Shown: piece after piece, positions 10,002 to 19,234 of the stretch
How the letters are laid out: every line of letters starts with the position of its first letter
How positions within the stretch are numbered: position 1 is the stretch's first letter
DNA from: Luteimonas endophytica
GTDB taxonomy: Bacteria > Pseudomonadota > Gammaproteobacteria > Xanthomonadales > Xanthomonadaceae
Length of the DNA: 64,000 nucleotides
Assembly (NCBI RefSeq): GCF_029887875.1
Contig: NZ_JARXRM010000044.1
Location: 8,973 to 72,972, forward strand
Direction of reading: 5' to 3'
The notes under the pieces: generated by a model
What the model was told of the DNA's origin: nothing
Databases searched by the model: none
Seen by the model: the letters and a program-made list of their open reading frames with translations, nothing else
Program-made: the position numbers and the translations under genes

Positions 10002-11059
10002 CGGGGCCCGGCGATCCCGGCTTCGCGGCGCGCCTGCTGGCGTGGTTCGACACCAACGGCCGCCACGACCTGCCCTGGCAGCACCCGCGCACGCCGTACC
10101 GGGTGTGGCTGTCGGAGATCATGCTGCAGCAGACCCAGGTGACGGTCGCCGCACCCTACTTCGAGCGCTTCGTCGCCGCGCTGCCGGACCTGCCGGCGCT
10201 GGCGGCGGCGCCGCTGGACCGGGTGCTCGCGCTATGGTCGGGACTCGGCTACTACGCCCGCGCGCGCCACCTGCACGCCGCCGCCCGGGCGTGCGTGGCG
10301 CGGCACGGCGGCGAGCTGCCGCGCGACTTCGCCGCGCTCGTCGCCCTGCCCGGCATCGGCCGCAGCACCGCCGGCGCGATCCTTGCCCAGGCCTGGGGCG
10401 AGCGTTTCCCGATCCTCGACGGCAACGTCAGACGGGTGTTGTGCCGCTGGCACGGGGTCGCCGGCTGGCCTGGGCTGCCGGCGGTCGAGAAGCGGCTCTG
10501 GCAGCTGGCCGAAGCGCACCTGCCGGGGACGCGACTGGCCGACTACACCCAGGCGCAGATGGACTTCGGGGCCACCCTGTGCACCCGCCACGCGCCGGCC
10601 TGCCTGCTGTGCCCGGTGCGCGGGGGTTGCGTGGCGCTGCGCGAGGGCCGGGTGGAGGAGCTGCCCACCCCGAAGCCCGGCCGCACGCTGCCCGAGCGCG
10701 AGGCGATCGTGCTGCAGCTCCACGACGCGCAGGGGCGCGTGCTGCTGCAGCGGCGCCCGCCCATCGGCATCTGGGCCTCGCTGTGGTCGCTGCCCGAGGC
10801 GCCGGACCACGGAGCCGCCCGCGACTGGTTCGAGGGCCATCTCGAGGGCGACTACGCCGGCGGCGAGGCGCTGGATCCGGTGGCGCATGCCTTCACCCAT
10901 TACCGCCTGCGGATCCTGCCGCGGCGCTGGCGCACGGTCGCGCCGCGGGCCGCAGTGCGCGACAATGACGAACTGCGCTGGGTGGCGCCGGACCAGTTCG
11001 GCACCCTCGGCATTCCGGCACCGATCCGCCGGCTGCTGCTCGCTGGAGGCGAACGATGA
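9998..11059 (+). CDS. mutY: A/G-specific adenine glycosylase
   Basis: MutY (353 aa) removes adenine mispaired with 8-oxoguanine. It has the catalytic Glu in [11 protein letters not shown], the helix-hairpin-helix [13 protein letters not shown] with the catalytic Asp in PILDGNV, and the [4Fe-4S] motif C-x6-C-x2-C-x5-C ([17 protein letters not shown]). The C-terminal third is the NUDIX-like domain that recognises oxoG. The ATG at 9998 overlaps the preceding stop by four bases and is confirmed by the conserved N-terminus. The end overlaps yggX by four bases, a pairing also known from E. coli. Confidence 0.97.
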   Translation: MTGPGDPGFAARLLAWFDTNGRHDLPWQHPRTPYRVWLSEIMLQQTQVTVAAPYFERFVAALPDLPALAAAPLDRVLALWSGLGYYARARHLHAAARACVARHGGELPRDFAALVALPGIGRSTAGAILAQAWGERFPILDGNVRRVLCRWHGVAGWPGLPAVEKRLWQLAEAHLPGTRLADYTQAQMDFGATLCTRHAPACLLCPVRGGCVALREGRVEELPTPKPGRTLPEREAIVLQLHDAQGRVLLQRRPPIGIWASLWSLPEAPDHGAARDWFEGHLEGDYAGGEALDPVAHAFTHYRLRILPRRWRTVAPRAAVRDNDELRWVAPDQFGTLGIPAPIRRLLLAGGER

Positions 11060-11337
11060 CCCGCACCGTGTTCTGCCAGTACGAACAGCGCGAGGCCGAG
11101 GGCCTGGATTTCGTGCCGTGGCCGGGCGAACTCGGCAAGCGCATCCACGCCGGCATCGGCCAGGCTGCGTGGGCCGCCTGGCTCGCGCACCAGACCATGC
11201 TGATCAACGAGAACCGGCTCTCTCCGCTCAACCCGGAGCACCGCGCCCTGCTCGAGAAGGAGATGGAGAAGTTCCTGTTCGAGGGCGGCGCCGAGCGGCC
11301 GCCGGGTTACGTACCCGAGGGCGCCGGCCCGGGCTGA
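11056..11337 (+). CDS. yggX: probable Fe(2+)-trafficking protein YggX
   Basis: This small cytoplasmic protein (93 aa) is associated with iron-sulfur cluster protection and iron trafficking. It has the family N-terminus [19 protein letters not shown] with Cys7, and [15 protein letters not shown] in the middle. It is translationally coupled to mutY through an ATGA overlap, which fits supply or protection of the MutY cluster. Its last 31 bases overlap the convergent lipoprotein gene. Confidence 0.96.
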   Translation: MTRTVFCQYEQREAEGLDFVPWPGELGKRIHAGIGQAAWAAWLAHQTMLINENRLSPLNPEHRALLEKEMEKFLFEGGAERPPGYVPEGAGPG

Positions 11338-11783
11338 GCCCGTTCGCCCGCACCCTCCTCGCGGTTCTGGCGCTCGGCTTCGCGGATCGCCCCCACGTCC
11401 AACGGGCGGATCTCGCGGATCGTGCAAGGGATCTCGATCGAGCTGCCGCCCAGCGCCACCACCTTGTCGAAGCGCGCGTGCACCCGATTCATGTTGCTGG
11501 TCAGCGAGATCGCGTGGGCGAAAGGCAGATCCGGGCACGGCCCGTGCAGTTCCAGCAGCCAGGCTTCGCGCGGCCGGGTCCATACTGCCACCGCGCTGTC
11601 GCCCAGCGGCGTCCAACCGTTGATCTGGCCGAAGAACCGGAAATCGGGAACCGGCTCGCCTGCATGGTCCCGGTACATCTCCAGCTTCTCCGCATCGCGC
11701 ATGCCGGTGCTGGCGCAGGCGGCGAGACCCAGCGCAGCCAGCAGGACCGGAAGCAGCGACTTGAAGGGCGTGATGGATTTCAT
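11307..11783 (-). CDS. small lipoprotein, DUF6491-like
   Basis: The start is set at the ATG ending at 11783 ([11 protein letters not shown]), 20 codons inside the longest reading, because it begins a good lipoprotein signal ending in LAAC (Cys23). The 158-aa product has [17 protein letters not shown] and a conserved-looking [12 protein letters not shown] near the C-terminus, a pattern I associate with the DUF6491 family; this is from memory. Function is unknown. It is convergent with yggX and overlaps it by 31 bases. Confidence 0.75.
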   Translation of the reverse strand: MKSITPFKSLLPVLLAALGLAACASTGMRDAEKLEMYRDHAGEPVPDFRFFGQINGWTPLGDSAVAVWTRPREAWLLELHGPCPDLPFAHAISLTSNMNRVHARFDKVVALGGSSIEIPCTIREIRPLDVGAIREAERQNREEGAGERAQPGPAPSGT

Positions 11784-11941
11784 GGATGGCTCCAGAATGT
11801 ACCTGCCCCGAGGATGCCCCCCCGGCGGTGCACGGCGTGTCATAGCGCGGATTTCGGTTCAGCCCCTATCCTGCTTGCCGCCCGCCGCCCCGCCCCGTAT
11901 CATGCCGCCCTCGCACGCGGCCCGGCCGCAGCGCATCACCC

Positions 11942-12017
11942 GGCCGGGTAGCTCAGTTGGTAGAGCAGGGGATTGAAAATCCCCGTGTCGGCGGTTCGAT
12001 TCCGTCCCCGGCCACCA
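11942..12017 (+). tRNA. tRNA-Phe (GAA)
   Basis: This 76-nt cloverleaf has acceptor stem GGCCGGG/CCCGGCC, D arm GCTCAGTTGGTAGAGC, anticodon stem GGGGA/TCCCC around loop TTGAAAA (anticodon GAA), T loop TTCGATT and encoded CCA. Confidence 0.97.
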
Positions 12018-12110
12018 TGCGGTGAAGAAGCTTCAGCAAAGAGGCCGCGAGCGATCGCGGCCTTTCGCGTTTCCGCCCGCGACGGCTCGCGACAGCCCGT
12101 TGCCGGCGCC

Positions 12111-13921
12111 TCAGCCGCCCTGCTCCGCGATCCACGCGTCCACCGCGCGCTCGACCACCGCCAGCGGCAGCGCGCCATTGCCCAGCACCAGGTCGTGGAA
12201 CGCGCGGATGTCGAAGTCGTCGCCCAGGCGCCGGCGCGCGCGTTCGCGCAGTTCGACCAGCTTCAGGTGCCCGATCTTGTAGGAGCTGGCCTGGCCCGGC
12301 TGCACCAGGTAGCGGTGAACCTCGGTTCGCGCCTCGGCCTCGCCCATCCCGGTCTTGTCGCGCAGGTAGGCGATCGCGCGTTCCGGCGGCCAGCGCTTGC
12401 GGTGCAGGCCGGTATCGAGCACCAGCCGCACCGCGCGGAACATCTCCGCCTGCAGCCTTCCGAGGTCGCCCAGCGGATCGTCGCGATAGGCGCCCTGCTC
12501 GGCCATCAGCTGCTCGGCATAGAGCGCCCAGCCTTCCGAGAACGCGCTCGGGTTGAGGCTGCGGCGCAGCGTCGGCAGTTCGTCCATGGTCTGCGCCAGG
12601 GCGATCTGGAAATGGTGGCCGGGCGCGCCCTCGTGATAGACCAGGGTCGGCAGGCTCCAGCGCGGCATGTCCATGCTGCCGAGGTTGATGAAGAAGGTGC
12701 CCGGGCGCGAGCCGTCCATCGCCGGCGGGAAGTAGTAGCCGCCCGGCGAGGCGTCCTGTGCATACTCGGGCACCGGGCGCACCTCCAGCGGCTGGCTGGG
12801 GATGCGGCCGAACAGCTCCGGGAACGCGGGTTCGGCGCGGTCCAGGATCGCCCGAACCTCGGCCAGCAGCGCGTCGCGTCCGGCCTGCGAATCCTCGAAC
12901 CGGTGCGCGGGATCCCCGGCCAGGAGATCCAGCCGTGCGACCAGACTGCCCTGCTCCAGCCCCTGGCCGCGCAGGATCGCGTCCATCTCCGTCTCGATCC
13001 GGGCCACCTCGGCCAGGCCGATCCTGTGTACCTGTTCCGGGTCCAGCTCGGTGCTGGTGTACCAGCGCAGCGCCGCGTCGTAGTAGGCATCCCCCTCCGG
13101 CACCGCCCACAGCCCGTGGCTGTGCGGCTGCTCCGCCAGCGCCTCCTCGACGCGCGCCAGCAGGCGCGCGTAGCCGGGATTGGTCGATTCGCGCACCGCC
13201 TCGGCGGCCGACTCGAGCAGGTGACTCCGCAAGGACGGGTCGATCCCGTCGACGGCGTCGAGCCGGCGCGCCAGCGACCCGACGAAGACGCTGTCGGCCG
13301 CCGAGGGCCGCAGCAGCTCGCGCATCTGGCTGGCGGCCCCCTCCAGCGCCACCCGCGGCGGGACCACGCCGTGGGCCGCCTGCATGTCGAAGTTCGCGAT
13401 CAGCTGGTCGAGCTTGGCGCCCGACGCCCGCAGCCGCGCGATGTACTGGCTGCGCCGGCCTCGTCGGTCACCGCATGGGTGTTGTCCATGAAGCGCGGAA
13501 GCATCGTGGCCACGCCGAACAGGTGGTCGACGGCGTACACGCCGGAGGAAAGCTGCAGCCACGCGGGCGCCCAGTCGAACGAGAGCAGTTCGACCTGGCG
13601 CAGGTAGAACCAGCGCGCGAAATCGTGGCTCCAGCGTTCCTGGCCTTCCAGGGCGTCGCGGTCCCACCGCTCGATTTCCTCCAGCGATGCCCGCAGCTCG
13701 GCGCGCAGCGCCTCGCGCCGGGCCAGCGAGATGTCGGTCAGGCGGGCGTTGCTCGCGGCGTCGCCGGCGCCGAGCATGCTGGCCACTTCGGGATCGGCGG
13801 CCACCGCCCTGTCGAACTGCGCTTCCATCGCCGCATGCAGCCCGCCCTCCGCGGCAAGCGCCGGCGGCCCGGCGAGCAGGGCGAGGCCCAGGGCGAGCGT
13901 TTTGATCAGCTTTCTGGGCAT
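12111..13921 (-). pseudogene. DUF885 family protein, frameshifted
   Basis: The reading frame is broken. The N-terminal part starts at ATG 13921 (MPRKLIKTLALGLALLAGPP, a signal peptide; ATG at 13933 is an alternative) and runs to the conserved-looking HAVTDEAGAA. Homology then continues in another frame from YIARLRASGAKLDQL to the stop at 12111. The two frames meet near 13445-13460, consistent with one missing base. The rest is intact, including the metal-site-like LVYHEGAPGHHFQIALAQ and FSEGWALYAEQLMAEQG. Restored, the protein would be about 600 aa, normal for the family, exported to the periplasm and probably a metallopeptidase-like hydrolase. Since there is only one lesion, a sequencing or assembly error is as likely as true inactivation. 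Confidence 0.8.
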
Positions 13922-14070
13922 TCGGGGTTCCATGCGGCGACCTGGGGTGGATTGTCCACACCGCAGCAAACCTTTGCATGGGCCGGATGGCCATCGCGCG
14001 CCCGGCACGGGCTTGCCACCTGCCGCGCAGGGCGGGATGCTGCGGGCAACCGACCACAAGGAGCGAAGGG

Positions 14071-14922
14071 ATGGCCAAGTCGACATGGGCCGCGTTTCCG
14101 CACGACGCCAGCCGGTTCGCCTATTCGGGCGAGGCGCTGAGAAAGGTCTGGCCGAAGCTGCACGCCGGCGACTGCGAGCCCTGGCCCGACGAGAAGCGCG
14201 CCCAGGCGCTGCTGAAGGCGGCGGGCGCCGCGGCTCCGGCCGGGCTGGACGCGAAGGCATTGGCCGGCAGCCTGCAGGAAGCCTGGCGCGCGTTCCATCG
14301 GGGCGACTTCCGGGCGGCCTTCGAGGCCGGCGAGCAGCTCGGGCCGGTCGGGGCTTCGGTGGCGGTGAAGGCGCTCGGTATCCACGCGACCCACCTGGTC
14401 GCGAACGACGCCGAAAGGCTCAGGCGCTTCGAGCGTGCCGCGCAGATCGCCCAGGCCGCGGTGACGGCGCTGCCCGGCGAGGCCAACAGCCACTACGGCC
14501 ATGCCTTCGCGCTTGGCCGCCACAGCCAGGGGCTGAGCATCGCCAAGGCGCTCAAGCAGGGGATCGCCGGCAAGGTCCGGGCGGCGCTGGACGCGGCGCT
14601 GGAACTGGCGCCCAGGCACGCCGAGGCGCACATCGCCCTGGCGCTGTTCCATGGCGAGATCATCGGCAAGGTCGGCGCCATGATCGGCGGGCTGACCTAT
14701 GGCGCCAAGGCCGCCGAGGCCGAATCGCACATCGCCACCGCGCTGCGCCTGACCCCGGCCTCGCCGATCGTCCATATCGAGCACGGCAACCTGCTGATGC
14801 TGCTGCACGGCGAACGGCAGGAGCACGCCGCCGCCGCGGCCTACGAGAAGGCGGCCGCGATCGAGCCACGCGACGCCATGGAGGCCCTGGACGCGGCCTA
14901 TGCCCGCGACCAGCTGGAATGA
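14071..14922 (+). CDS. TPR-like conserved hypothetical protein
   Basis: The ATG at 14071 is preceded by AAGGAGCGAAGGG and gives 283 aa; in-frame upstream codons lack a ribosome site. The sequence is almost wholly helical and Ala-rich, with several degenerate tetratricopeptide-like repeats (for example ALELAPRHAEAHIALALFHG and ALRLTPASPIVHIEHGNLLM). No signal peptide is visible. Function is unknown; a scaffolding role is the usual inference for such repeats. It lies just before tRNA-Val and the integrated element. Confidence 0.8.
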   Translation: MAKSTWAAFPHDASRFAYSGEALRKVWPKLHAGDCEPWPDEKRAQALLKAAGAAAPAGLDAKALAGSLQEAWRAFHRGDFRAAFEAGEQLGPVGASVAVKALGIHATHLVANDAERLRRFERAAQIAQAAVTALPGEANSHYGHAFALGRHSQGLSIAKALKQGIAGKVRAALDAALELAPRHAEAHIALALFHGEIIGKVGAMIGGLTYGAKAAEAESHIATALRLTPASPIVHIEHGNLLMLLHGERQEHAAAAAYEKAAAIEPRDAMEALDAAYARDQLE

Positions 14923-15010
14923 CCGGTCCGCCGGGCCGCTTGTCCCGCCCCGGCGGCGCCCGTAAACTACGCGGCCCGGCCAGCGCCCCCAAGCGCCCGG
15001 CTCCGGCAAC

Positions 15011-15085
15011 GGGCGGTTAGCTCAGCGGTAGAGCATTGCCTTCACACGGCAAGGGTCGCAGGTTCGATCCCTGCACCGCCCACCA
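15011..15085 (+). tRNA. tRNA-Val (CAC), integration target
   Basis: This 75-nt cloverleaf has acceptor GGGCGGT/ACCGCCC, D arm GCTCAGCGGTAGAGC, anticodon stem TTGCC/GGCAA with loop TTCACAC (anticodon CAC), T loop TTCGATC and encoded CCA. Its 3' 48 bases are duplicated at 25666-25713, so the gene was used as the attachment site and remains intact at the left end of the element. Confidence 0.97.
15038..15085. repeat. attL core (48-bp direct repeat)
   Basis: The tRNA-Val 3' half, from the anticodon stem through CCA, is identical base for base to 25666-25713. The flanking bases differ at both ends, so the repeat is exactly 48 bases. Confidence 0.95.
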
Positions 15086-15131
15086 GCGAAATCAAGCACT
15101 TAGGCCACCGCGTAGTGGCCTTTGTCGTTTC

Positions 15132-15151
15132 TGTCCTGCATGCGTCCTGCA
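15132..15151 (+). repeat. candidate integrase arm-binding sites, left
   Basis: Two copies of a 9-mer, TGTCCTGCA (15132) and CGTCCTGCA (15143), are spaced 11 bases apart just inside attL. The same 9-mer pair with the same 11-base spacing and orientation lies just inside attR at 25553-25572. Paired short direct repeats near each end fit arm-type sites for a lambda-type integrase. No gene is visible in 15086-15249. Confidence 0.6.
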
Positions 15152-15249
15152 CGGCACTTTTGCTTTTCGGGAGAACCCCTCACGACTGCAGATTGGCCAA
15201 TTTGTGCTACTTTGAATTGCACCCCGGTGCCCATATCATCGAGGAAGCC

Positions 15250-15465
15250 ATGAAATCCGTCTCTTCTCGTGCAAGCTACAATGAGCGAGTAATGGATCGC
15301 CTATTTTCGTCGTCAGCGCGTGCGCACGACACGGCCTCCAAAGTTCTTACGGCCCGCTCGTCTGCCGGCGGACGCTTTGTGTCCTTCGGACTGACACTGA
15401 GTACAGACAAGAGCAAGAGAAAGGAAGCTACGAGCACAGGCCGCAAGCCGCCCAAAGCGCGCTGA
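15250..15465 (+). CDS. small basic hypothetical protein (satellite cargo)
   Basis: The ATG at 15250 is preceded by GAGGAAGCC and gives 71 aa rich in Ser, Arg and Lys (MKSVSSRASYNERVMDRLFS at the N-terminus, basic C-terminus). There are no membrane segments and no recognised family. Codon use is less GC-biased than in the surrounding chromosome. It ends three bases before the GTG start of the membrane protein gene, so the two are likely cotranscribed, and a regulatory or antitoxin-like role is possible but not shown. Confidence 0.5.
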   Translation: MKSVSSRASYNERVMDRLFSSSARAHDTASKVLTARSSAGGRFVSFGLTLSTDKSKRKEATSTGRKPPKAR

Positions 15466-15468
15466 CGT

Positions 15469-16242
15469 GTGAACATCACAGGGAACGTGATCCTAGGCCT
15501 TCTGTATCTTGTGCCAGGTGTGCTTTTTGTAGCCGGGCTGTCCAGGCTTTATACGACTCGCACACCGTCCTTGTTTGACGGGCAGATCAGCCTTGGCATA
15601 GTCGGCTCAGTAGTGGCAGCAATCGCAATGCACAGCTTGTGCATTGCGATTGCAAACGTCATAACTCCCTATCTTGGTATCCCTGCGCCGGATGCTAGCC
15701 AAGCCATCTCTTTGCTTCTAAGCGATTCGCGCTCAGATCGCGTCGAACAGCTCATTAACGACGCCGGCAGAACTTGGCGCTATGTAAGCGCCTACTTCAT
15801 CTTTGCCTCCATTTCCGCATTCATTCTTGGCAAGTGTGCGAATCGCCTGATAAAACTCAATCGTCGCGCGAACTGGTATGACCTGCTAAGGGACGAAGAT
15901 GCGGATTTTATATGGCTCACCACAGACATCGATGTCGGCGGTGACACATACTTGTACGCTGGCATGGTAAAGGACTTCAAAATAGCAAGTGACGGAGAAC
16001 TTGAGCGCGTAGTACTGCTTGGTGCTGTTAGGCGCCCGATTAGGCGCCCTAGCCAGAGCGAAATTGACGAACATCGCGAATCGTACAACGAGCGCGGATG
16101 GATTGAGATTCCAGGAGAGTACGTCATTCTAAGAATGTCGGAAGCTCGAACTATAAATATAGATTACTGGTACTTGGAACAAGAACGCGAAGACCCCGAA
16201 TCTGCATCGAACCAACCTAGTAACGACGACGCTCGCAGTTAA
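15469..16242 (+). CDS. three-helix membrane protein, DUF6338-like (satellite cargo)
   Basis: The 257-aa protein starts at GTG, three bases after the preceding stop. Hydrophobic segments lie at about residues 6-27 (ILGLLYLVPGVLFVAGLSRL), 40-70 and 103-125, followed by a cytoplasmic domain of about 130 residues containing NWYDLLRDEDADFIWL and WIEIPGEYVILRMSEART. The PGVLF signature in the first helix and the C-terminal pattern remind me of DUF6338; this is from memory and uncertain. AT-rich codon use and position beside attL mark it as cargo. An N-terminal membrane bundle plus soluble domain is seen in some abortive-infection proteins, but that role is speculation. Confidence 0.7.
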   Translation: MNITGNVILGLLYLVPGVLFVAGLSRLYTTRTPSLFDGQISLGIVGSVVAAIAMHSLCIAIANVITPYLGIPAPDASQAISLLLSDSRSDRVEQLINDAGRTWRYVSAYFIFASISAFILGKCANRLIKLNRRANWYDLLRDEDADFIWLTTDIDVGGDTYLYAGMVKDFKIASDGELERVVLLGAVRRPIRRPSQSEIDEHRESYNERGWIEIPGEYVILRMSEARTINIDYWYLEQEREDPESASNQPSNDDARS

Positions 16243-16262
16243 CTTTTTTCGAGAAGACAACC

Positions 16263-16565
16263 ATGCGAACTGAAGATGCGCAAGCTGTTATTACCTTAGC
16301 CACGCACATCTCACGAGGTTGTCCCTTTTATTGCGGAAGGTCGCGGATGATCGGTGGCGAAGAATTTGAAGAAGGAATCAACCACCTGATTTCAGAACAT
16401 GGGTGCACACTACTCCACGTAGGCACAGACACCACGCATGCGGGGGATGGCAGCTTGTGGCACGCCACACTCGCGGCACTTGCTTCTCCAACTCCATTAC
16501 CAGAACCGCCTAGAGTTGAGTTCAAAATCCTAGGTGTTGCACCGCCCGGTCGCACGGAGAAATAG
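16263..16565 (+). CDS. hypothetical protein, 100 aa (satellite cargo)
   Basis: The ATG at 16263 follows GAGAAGACAACC, 20 bases after the membrane protein stop. The product is soluble, with GCPFYCGRSRMIGGEEF near residue 19 and EHGCTLLHVGTDTTHAGDG in the middle; its few Cys and His residues could bind metal. No family is recognised. It is in line with the other plus-strand cargo genes and shares their lower GC. Confidence 0.5.
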   Translation: MRTEDAQAVITLATHISRGCPFYCGRSRMIGGEEFEEGINHLISEHGCTLLHVGTDTTHAGDGSLWHATLAALASPTPLPEPPRVEFKILGVAPPGRTEK

Positions 16566-16568
16566 CAC

Positions 16569-16742
16569 ATGGCGCTGACGACGTACGCAAATATTGCACG
16601 TGATATTTTTGTCGCGCTAGCAAGCAAAGGCAAAGCCGACAAACAAACCCTTGACAACCTTGCCGAATACTCATTCAAAGCGGCGCAAGTATTTGTTGAT
16701 CAAGCTAAATTGATAAATAGCAAAGCACAGCAGCAGGAATAA
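16569..16742 (+). CDS. small helical hypothetical protein, 57 aa (satellite cargo)
   Basis: This short gene starts three bases after the stop of the 100-aa gene. It encodes a probably all-helical protein (MALTTYANIARDIFVALASK at the N-terminus, KLINSKAQQQE at the end). It fills the gap up to the hairpin at 16750. No family is recognised; spacing and continuous frame support it as the last gene of the cargo operon. Confidence 0.45.
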   Translation: MALTTYANIARDIFVALASKGKADKQTLDNLAEYSFKAAQVFVDQAKLINSKAQQQE

Positions 16743-16749
16743 AATAAAA

Positions 16750-16782
16750 CGCCCCCGGTGCTTGGCAGGCTCACCGGGGGCG
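16750..16782 (-). terminator. rho-independent terminator of the satellite structural operon
   Basis: A perfect 11-bp stem, CGCCCCCGGTG/CACCGGGGGCG, has an 11-base loop. On the minus strand it is followed by TTTTATTTTATT, so it terminates transcripts coming from the terS side. It may also block readthrough from the plus-strand cargo genes that end at 16742. Confidence 0.85.
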
Positions 16783-16938
16783 CAGTGCCAACTTGGCCCC
16801 GGCCAACTTGGACTTGGCGCAGTTTCGCGGGTCTCACGCCGCCTCTGCTGGTGCGGTTTTCTAAGGGGCGGCACTCACACCTGATCCGCCAGCAGCCGGG
16901 ATGAACACGCGCGCGGCCCGGCTGCCCTCACTCCGCGC

Positions 16939-17391
16939 TTACTCGTTGCGCACCACCGTCAATTGCGGCGGAACCTTCGTAGCGAACTTGTTGCCACCAC
17001 GCGCAATGGTGCGGGCCTTGTCCTTCGCCTTTTCTTTCTTGCCCGTCTCGCCCATGCGTGCGTGCTTATAGGGAAGCAGCTGTTTCGCAGCGTCCGCGCG
17101 CATCGCAATAGGCAACTCCGCGTGGTTCATCACGTCTTCCAGAAACGCCACCGGGTCGGCGTACTTGGCGCGCGGCATCTTAGGCGTGTTGCTAGGCTTG
17201 GCGTCCACGGCGGGCGTGTTCTTGCCAGCAGCCTTCAGCGCCGCACGGATCGCGGGTTCACGCATGAGCCGGTCGCCGGCCTGCGCCGCACCGTTCGGCG
17301 AGTACCCAGCAGCCAACGCAGCAGCCTTGTTCGTGCATCCGGCAATCTTGTTTGACACAAACTGCCGTTGTCTTTCGTTGAGTTGCTTCAT
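16939..17391 (-). CDS. phage terminase small subunit
   Basis: This 150-aa protein has the N-terminal pattern of small terminases: LNERQRQFVSNKIAGCTNKA, then AALAAGYSPNGAAQAGDRLM (a DNA-binding HTH) and a downstream oligomerisation region, with a basic C-terminus. It would recognise the packaging site. It is the last gene of the minus-strand structural operon, 84 bases after the portal gene. No large terminase ATPase is present anywhere in the element, so packaging must use a helper's motor or the gene has been lost. Confidence 0.85.
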   Translation of the reverse strand: MKQLNERQRQFVSNKIAGCTNKAAALAAGYSPNGAAQAGDRLMREPAIRAALKAAGKNTPAVDAKPSNTPKMPRAKYADPVAFLEDVMNHAELPIAMRADAAKQLLPYKHARMGETGKKEKAKDKARTIARGGNKFATKVPPQLTVVRNE

Positions 17392-17475
17392 AGTTGTTGA
17401 ACCTTCAAGCGGTTTTTAGTCTCTGCGTGAGGGAACGGGCGGTCTAGGCGTCAACCAGCTGCCAGTGATTTCCCG

Positions 17476-18648
17476 TCAACTGGCATCCGGTACGTTGACG
17501 GCTTCAACGCGCCGCTGCGGTAGGTTCTCCAACCGGCGCACTTCCTCCACGTCCAGCCAACCCGCGTCAATGCCGGACTTATAGAACTCGCTGCGTTCCT
17601 TGGGCTGCGCGCGTAGAAGGCCGTCCACGGCATGTTCCGCGTAATAGCGTTGACGCGCGATCGGACCCAGCAGTGCGCGGGAAATGCCTTCCTCCCACAT
17701 GGTCAACCAGCGCTGCAGGCTGAAGCGCACGAACTGCTGGCCCAGCTCGTTGACGTTGTTGTAAGACGCCTGTTCCAGGGTCTGCACAAGGATGGGCGGC
17801 ACGCGGAACAGCCGGCAAATCTCCGTCACGCTGAAGTTCATGGCGCCGATCCACTCGGCGTCCTCGTTGGACAGGCCAACCGTCTGCCACTTCATGTTGC
17901 GCGGAAGAATGAGCGTCTTACCCGCGTTGGCAGGACTCGCGTACTGCGTCAGCCGCGAGTGCATCGAGGCCAGCTGTTCCGTGGTCAGATCGCGCTGGCC
18001 TTCGTTGGTGATGATCGATGCAGGCCGCGCGCCACGACCAAACACGCCCGCACCATGCGCACGCAGCGACAGGGACAGGCCCAGGGTTTCGCGAGCAATG
18101 GCGATACGGGACTTGCCCACGATGCTGCCGGGGTCCGTACGGTCGCGCAGGTGCAGCACTTCATCTTGCAGCAGCCGGACCAGCTGGCCGTTGTCGTCCG
18201 TGTAATCATAGCGATGCCGACCGCTATCCAGTCGCACGATGGATACGCGCTGCGGGTGCAGCGGCTGCAGGCTCACCACTTCCCCCGCCCCGTTGAATTC
18301 CTTACGCGCGTAAGCGTTGCCCCACAGCAGCACTGCGGCCGTCTGCGACTCGCGGAACTCCATCCCCGTCTGCTGCTCGTTCGGGCGCTCCAACAGCCGG
18401 GACAGCCAATGGCCGTCCGCGCGCTCGCGGTAGCCTTCGTCCGTGCGGCGGTACGTGTGCAGCGGCAGGCAGGCCGTGGACTCGCTCAACGCCTGCACGC
18501 ACGCGTACACGGTGCTGATGCTCTCCGCCGACTTGGCGTCAACATAGGCGCCGGCCGTGGTGTTGTTGCCGCCGTTCGCCAGCGCGTCCCATGAGGGATC
18601 GGCGGCGCGCTGTTCCGTGTGGCCACGTAGCATGTTCCAGATATTCAT
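17476..18648 (-). CDS. HK97-family phage portal protein
   Basis: The portal is 390 aa from ATG 18648, with GGAGTTGACGC as ribosome site; a longer reading upstream covers the protease gene and is rejected. Typical portal features are STVYACVQALSESTACLPLH, the central EVLHLRDRTDPGSIVGKSRI and FSVTEICRLFRVPPILVQTL, the latter a well conserved stretch of HK97 portals. It forms the dodecameric ring through which DNA enters. It lies 11 bases downstream of the protease gene. Confidence 0.93.
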   Translation of the reverse strand: MNIWNMLRGHTEQRAADPSWDALANGGNNTTAGAYVDAKSAESISTVYACVQALSESTACLPLHTYRRTDEGYRERADGHWLSRLLERPNEQQTGMEFRESQTAAVLLWGNAYARKEFNGAGEVVSLQPLHPQRVSIVRLDSGRHRYDYTDDNGQLVRLLQDEVLHLRDRTDPGSIVGKSRIAIARETLGLSLSLRAHGAGVFGRGARPASIITNEGQRDLTTEQLASMHSRLTQYASPANAGKTLILPRNMKWQTVGLSNEDAEWIGAMNFSVTEICRLFRVPPILVQTLEQASYNNVNELGQQFVRFSLQRWLTMWEEGISRALLGPIARQRYYAEHAVDGLLRAQPKERSEFYKSGIDAGWLDVEEVRRLENLPQRRVEAVNVPDAS

Positions 18649-18659
18649 TGCGTCAACTC

Positions 18660-19178
18660 CTAGCGGCAGGTGTCGAGCCAGTACCGCATGAGTGCCAGTT
18701 GGCTTTGCGGCTGCAGGCTGCGCAGGTGTACTTCGGTGTCCGGGTACGCGGGCCGGCTCTGAACAATCGACACTTCGTCCAGGTCCACATTTCGCAGTTC
18801 GCGCGTGTTGCCCGTCCAGTAGTCGCCACCCTTGGGCACGTTGAAGGCGAAGGAACATCCGCCCAGGTCGCCACGCTCGGCCAACGCCGCCAAGTCGCGG
18901 CCCGCTTGTGTGTCGGGCAGTTCCAGCGCGAACGCAAGGCCGGTTGCATCCTCTGCCAGCGTGAGCGTCCCGCTACGGGTGCGGCCCAGCACCCGGCTGG
19001 TGTCGTGGTCGGACAACGCGAGGATGTCACGCCCCGCGGACAGCGAAGCCGCGAACGCACCGCGCCGGATAACTTCGGTGAAGTCTCCGATTCGCGTGGG
19101 GTTGTCAAACTTGGCGATGTAGCCGGCCAGCTTGCGGCCGTTGACGGTAACGCCCGCCGTGGCGCGTTTCTCGATCAT
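18660..19178 (-). CDS. HK97-family prohead protease
   Basis: This 172-aa capsid maturation protease (peptidase U35 fold) has GYIAKFDNPTRIGDFTEVIR, the His in LALSDHDTSRVLGR and the Ser in LGGCSFAFNVPKGGD, the expected catalytic elements. It would cleave the capsid delta domain during head maturation. It is transcribed between the capsid and portal genes. Confidence 0.92.
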   Translation of the reverse strand: MIEKRATAGVTVNGRKLAGYIAKFDNPTRIGDFTEVIRRGAFAASLSAGRDILALSDHDTSRVLGRTRSGTLTLAEDATGLAFALELPDTQAGRDLAALAERGDLGGCSFAFNVPKGGDYWTGNTRELRNVDLDEVSIVQSRPAYPDTEVHLRSLQPQSQLALMRYWLDTCR

Positions 19179-19234
19179 GGGGAGGGCTCCAAAGGTGCAG
19201 CCCGCCGCGTGGACGGGCTACACGTTGCGGGCTG

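Noticed and set aside
15212..15239. TTGAAT-16-TATCAT promoter-like sequence before the cargo operon
   Set aside because: The -10 box is only 10 bases from the ATG at 15250, so the ribosome site would lie upstream of the transcript start.
16671..16874. 67-codon minus-strand frame over the terminator hairpin
   Set aside because: It spans the hairpin and its T tract, and has no ribosome site or family match.
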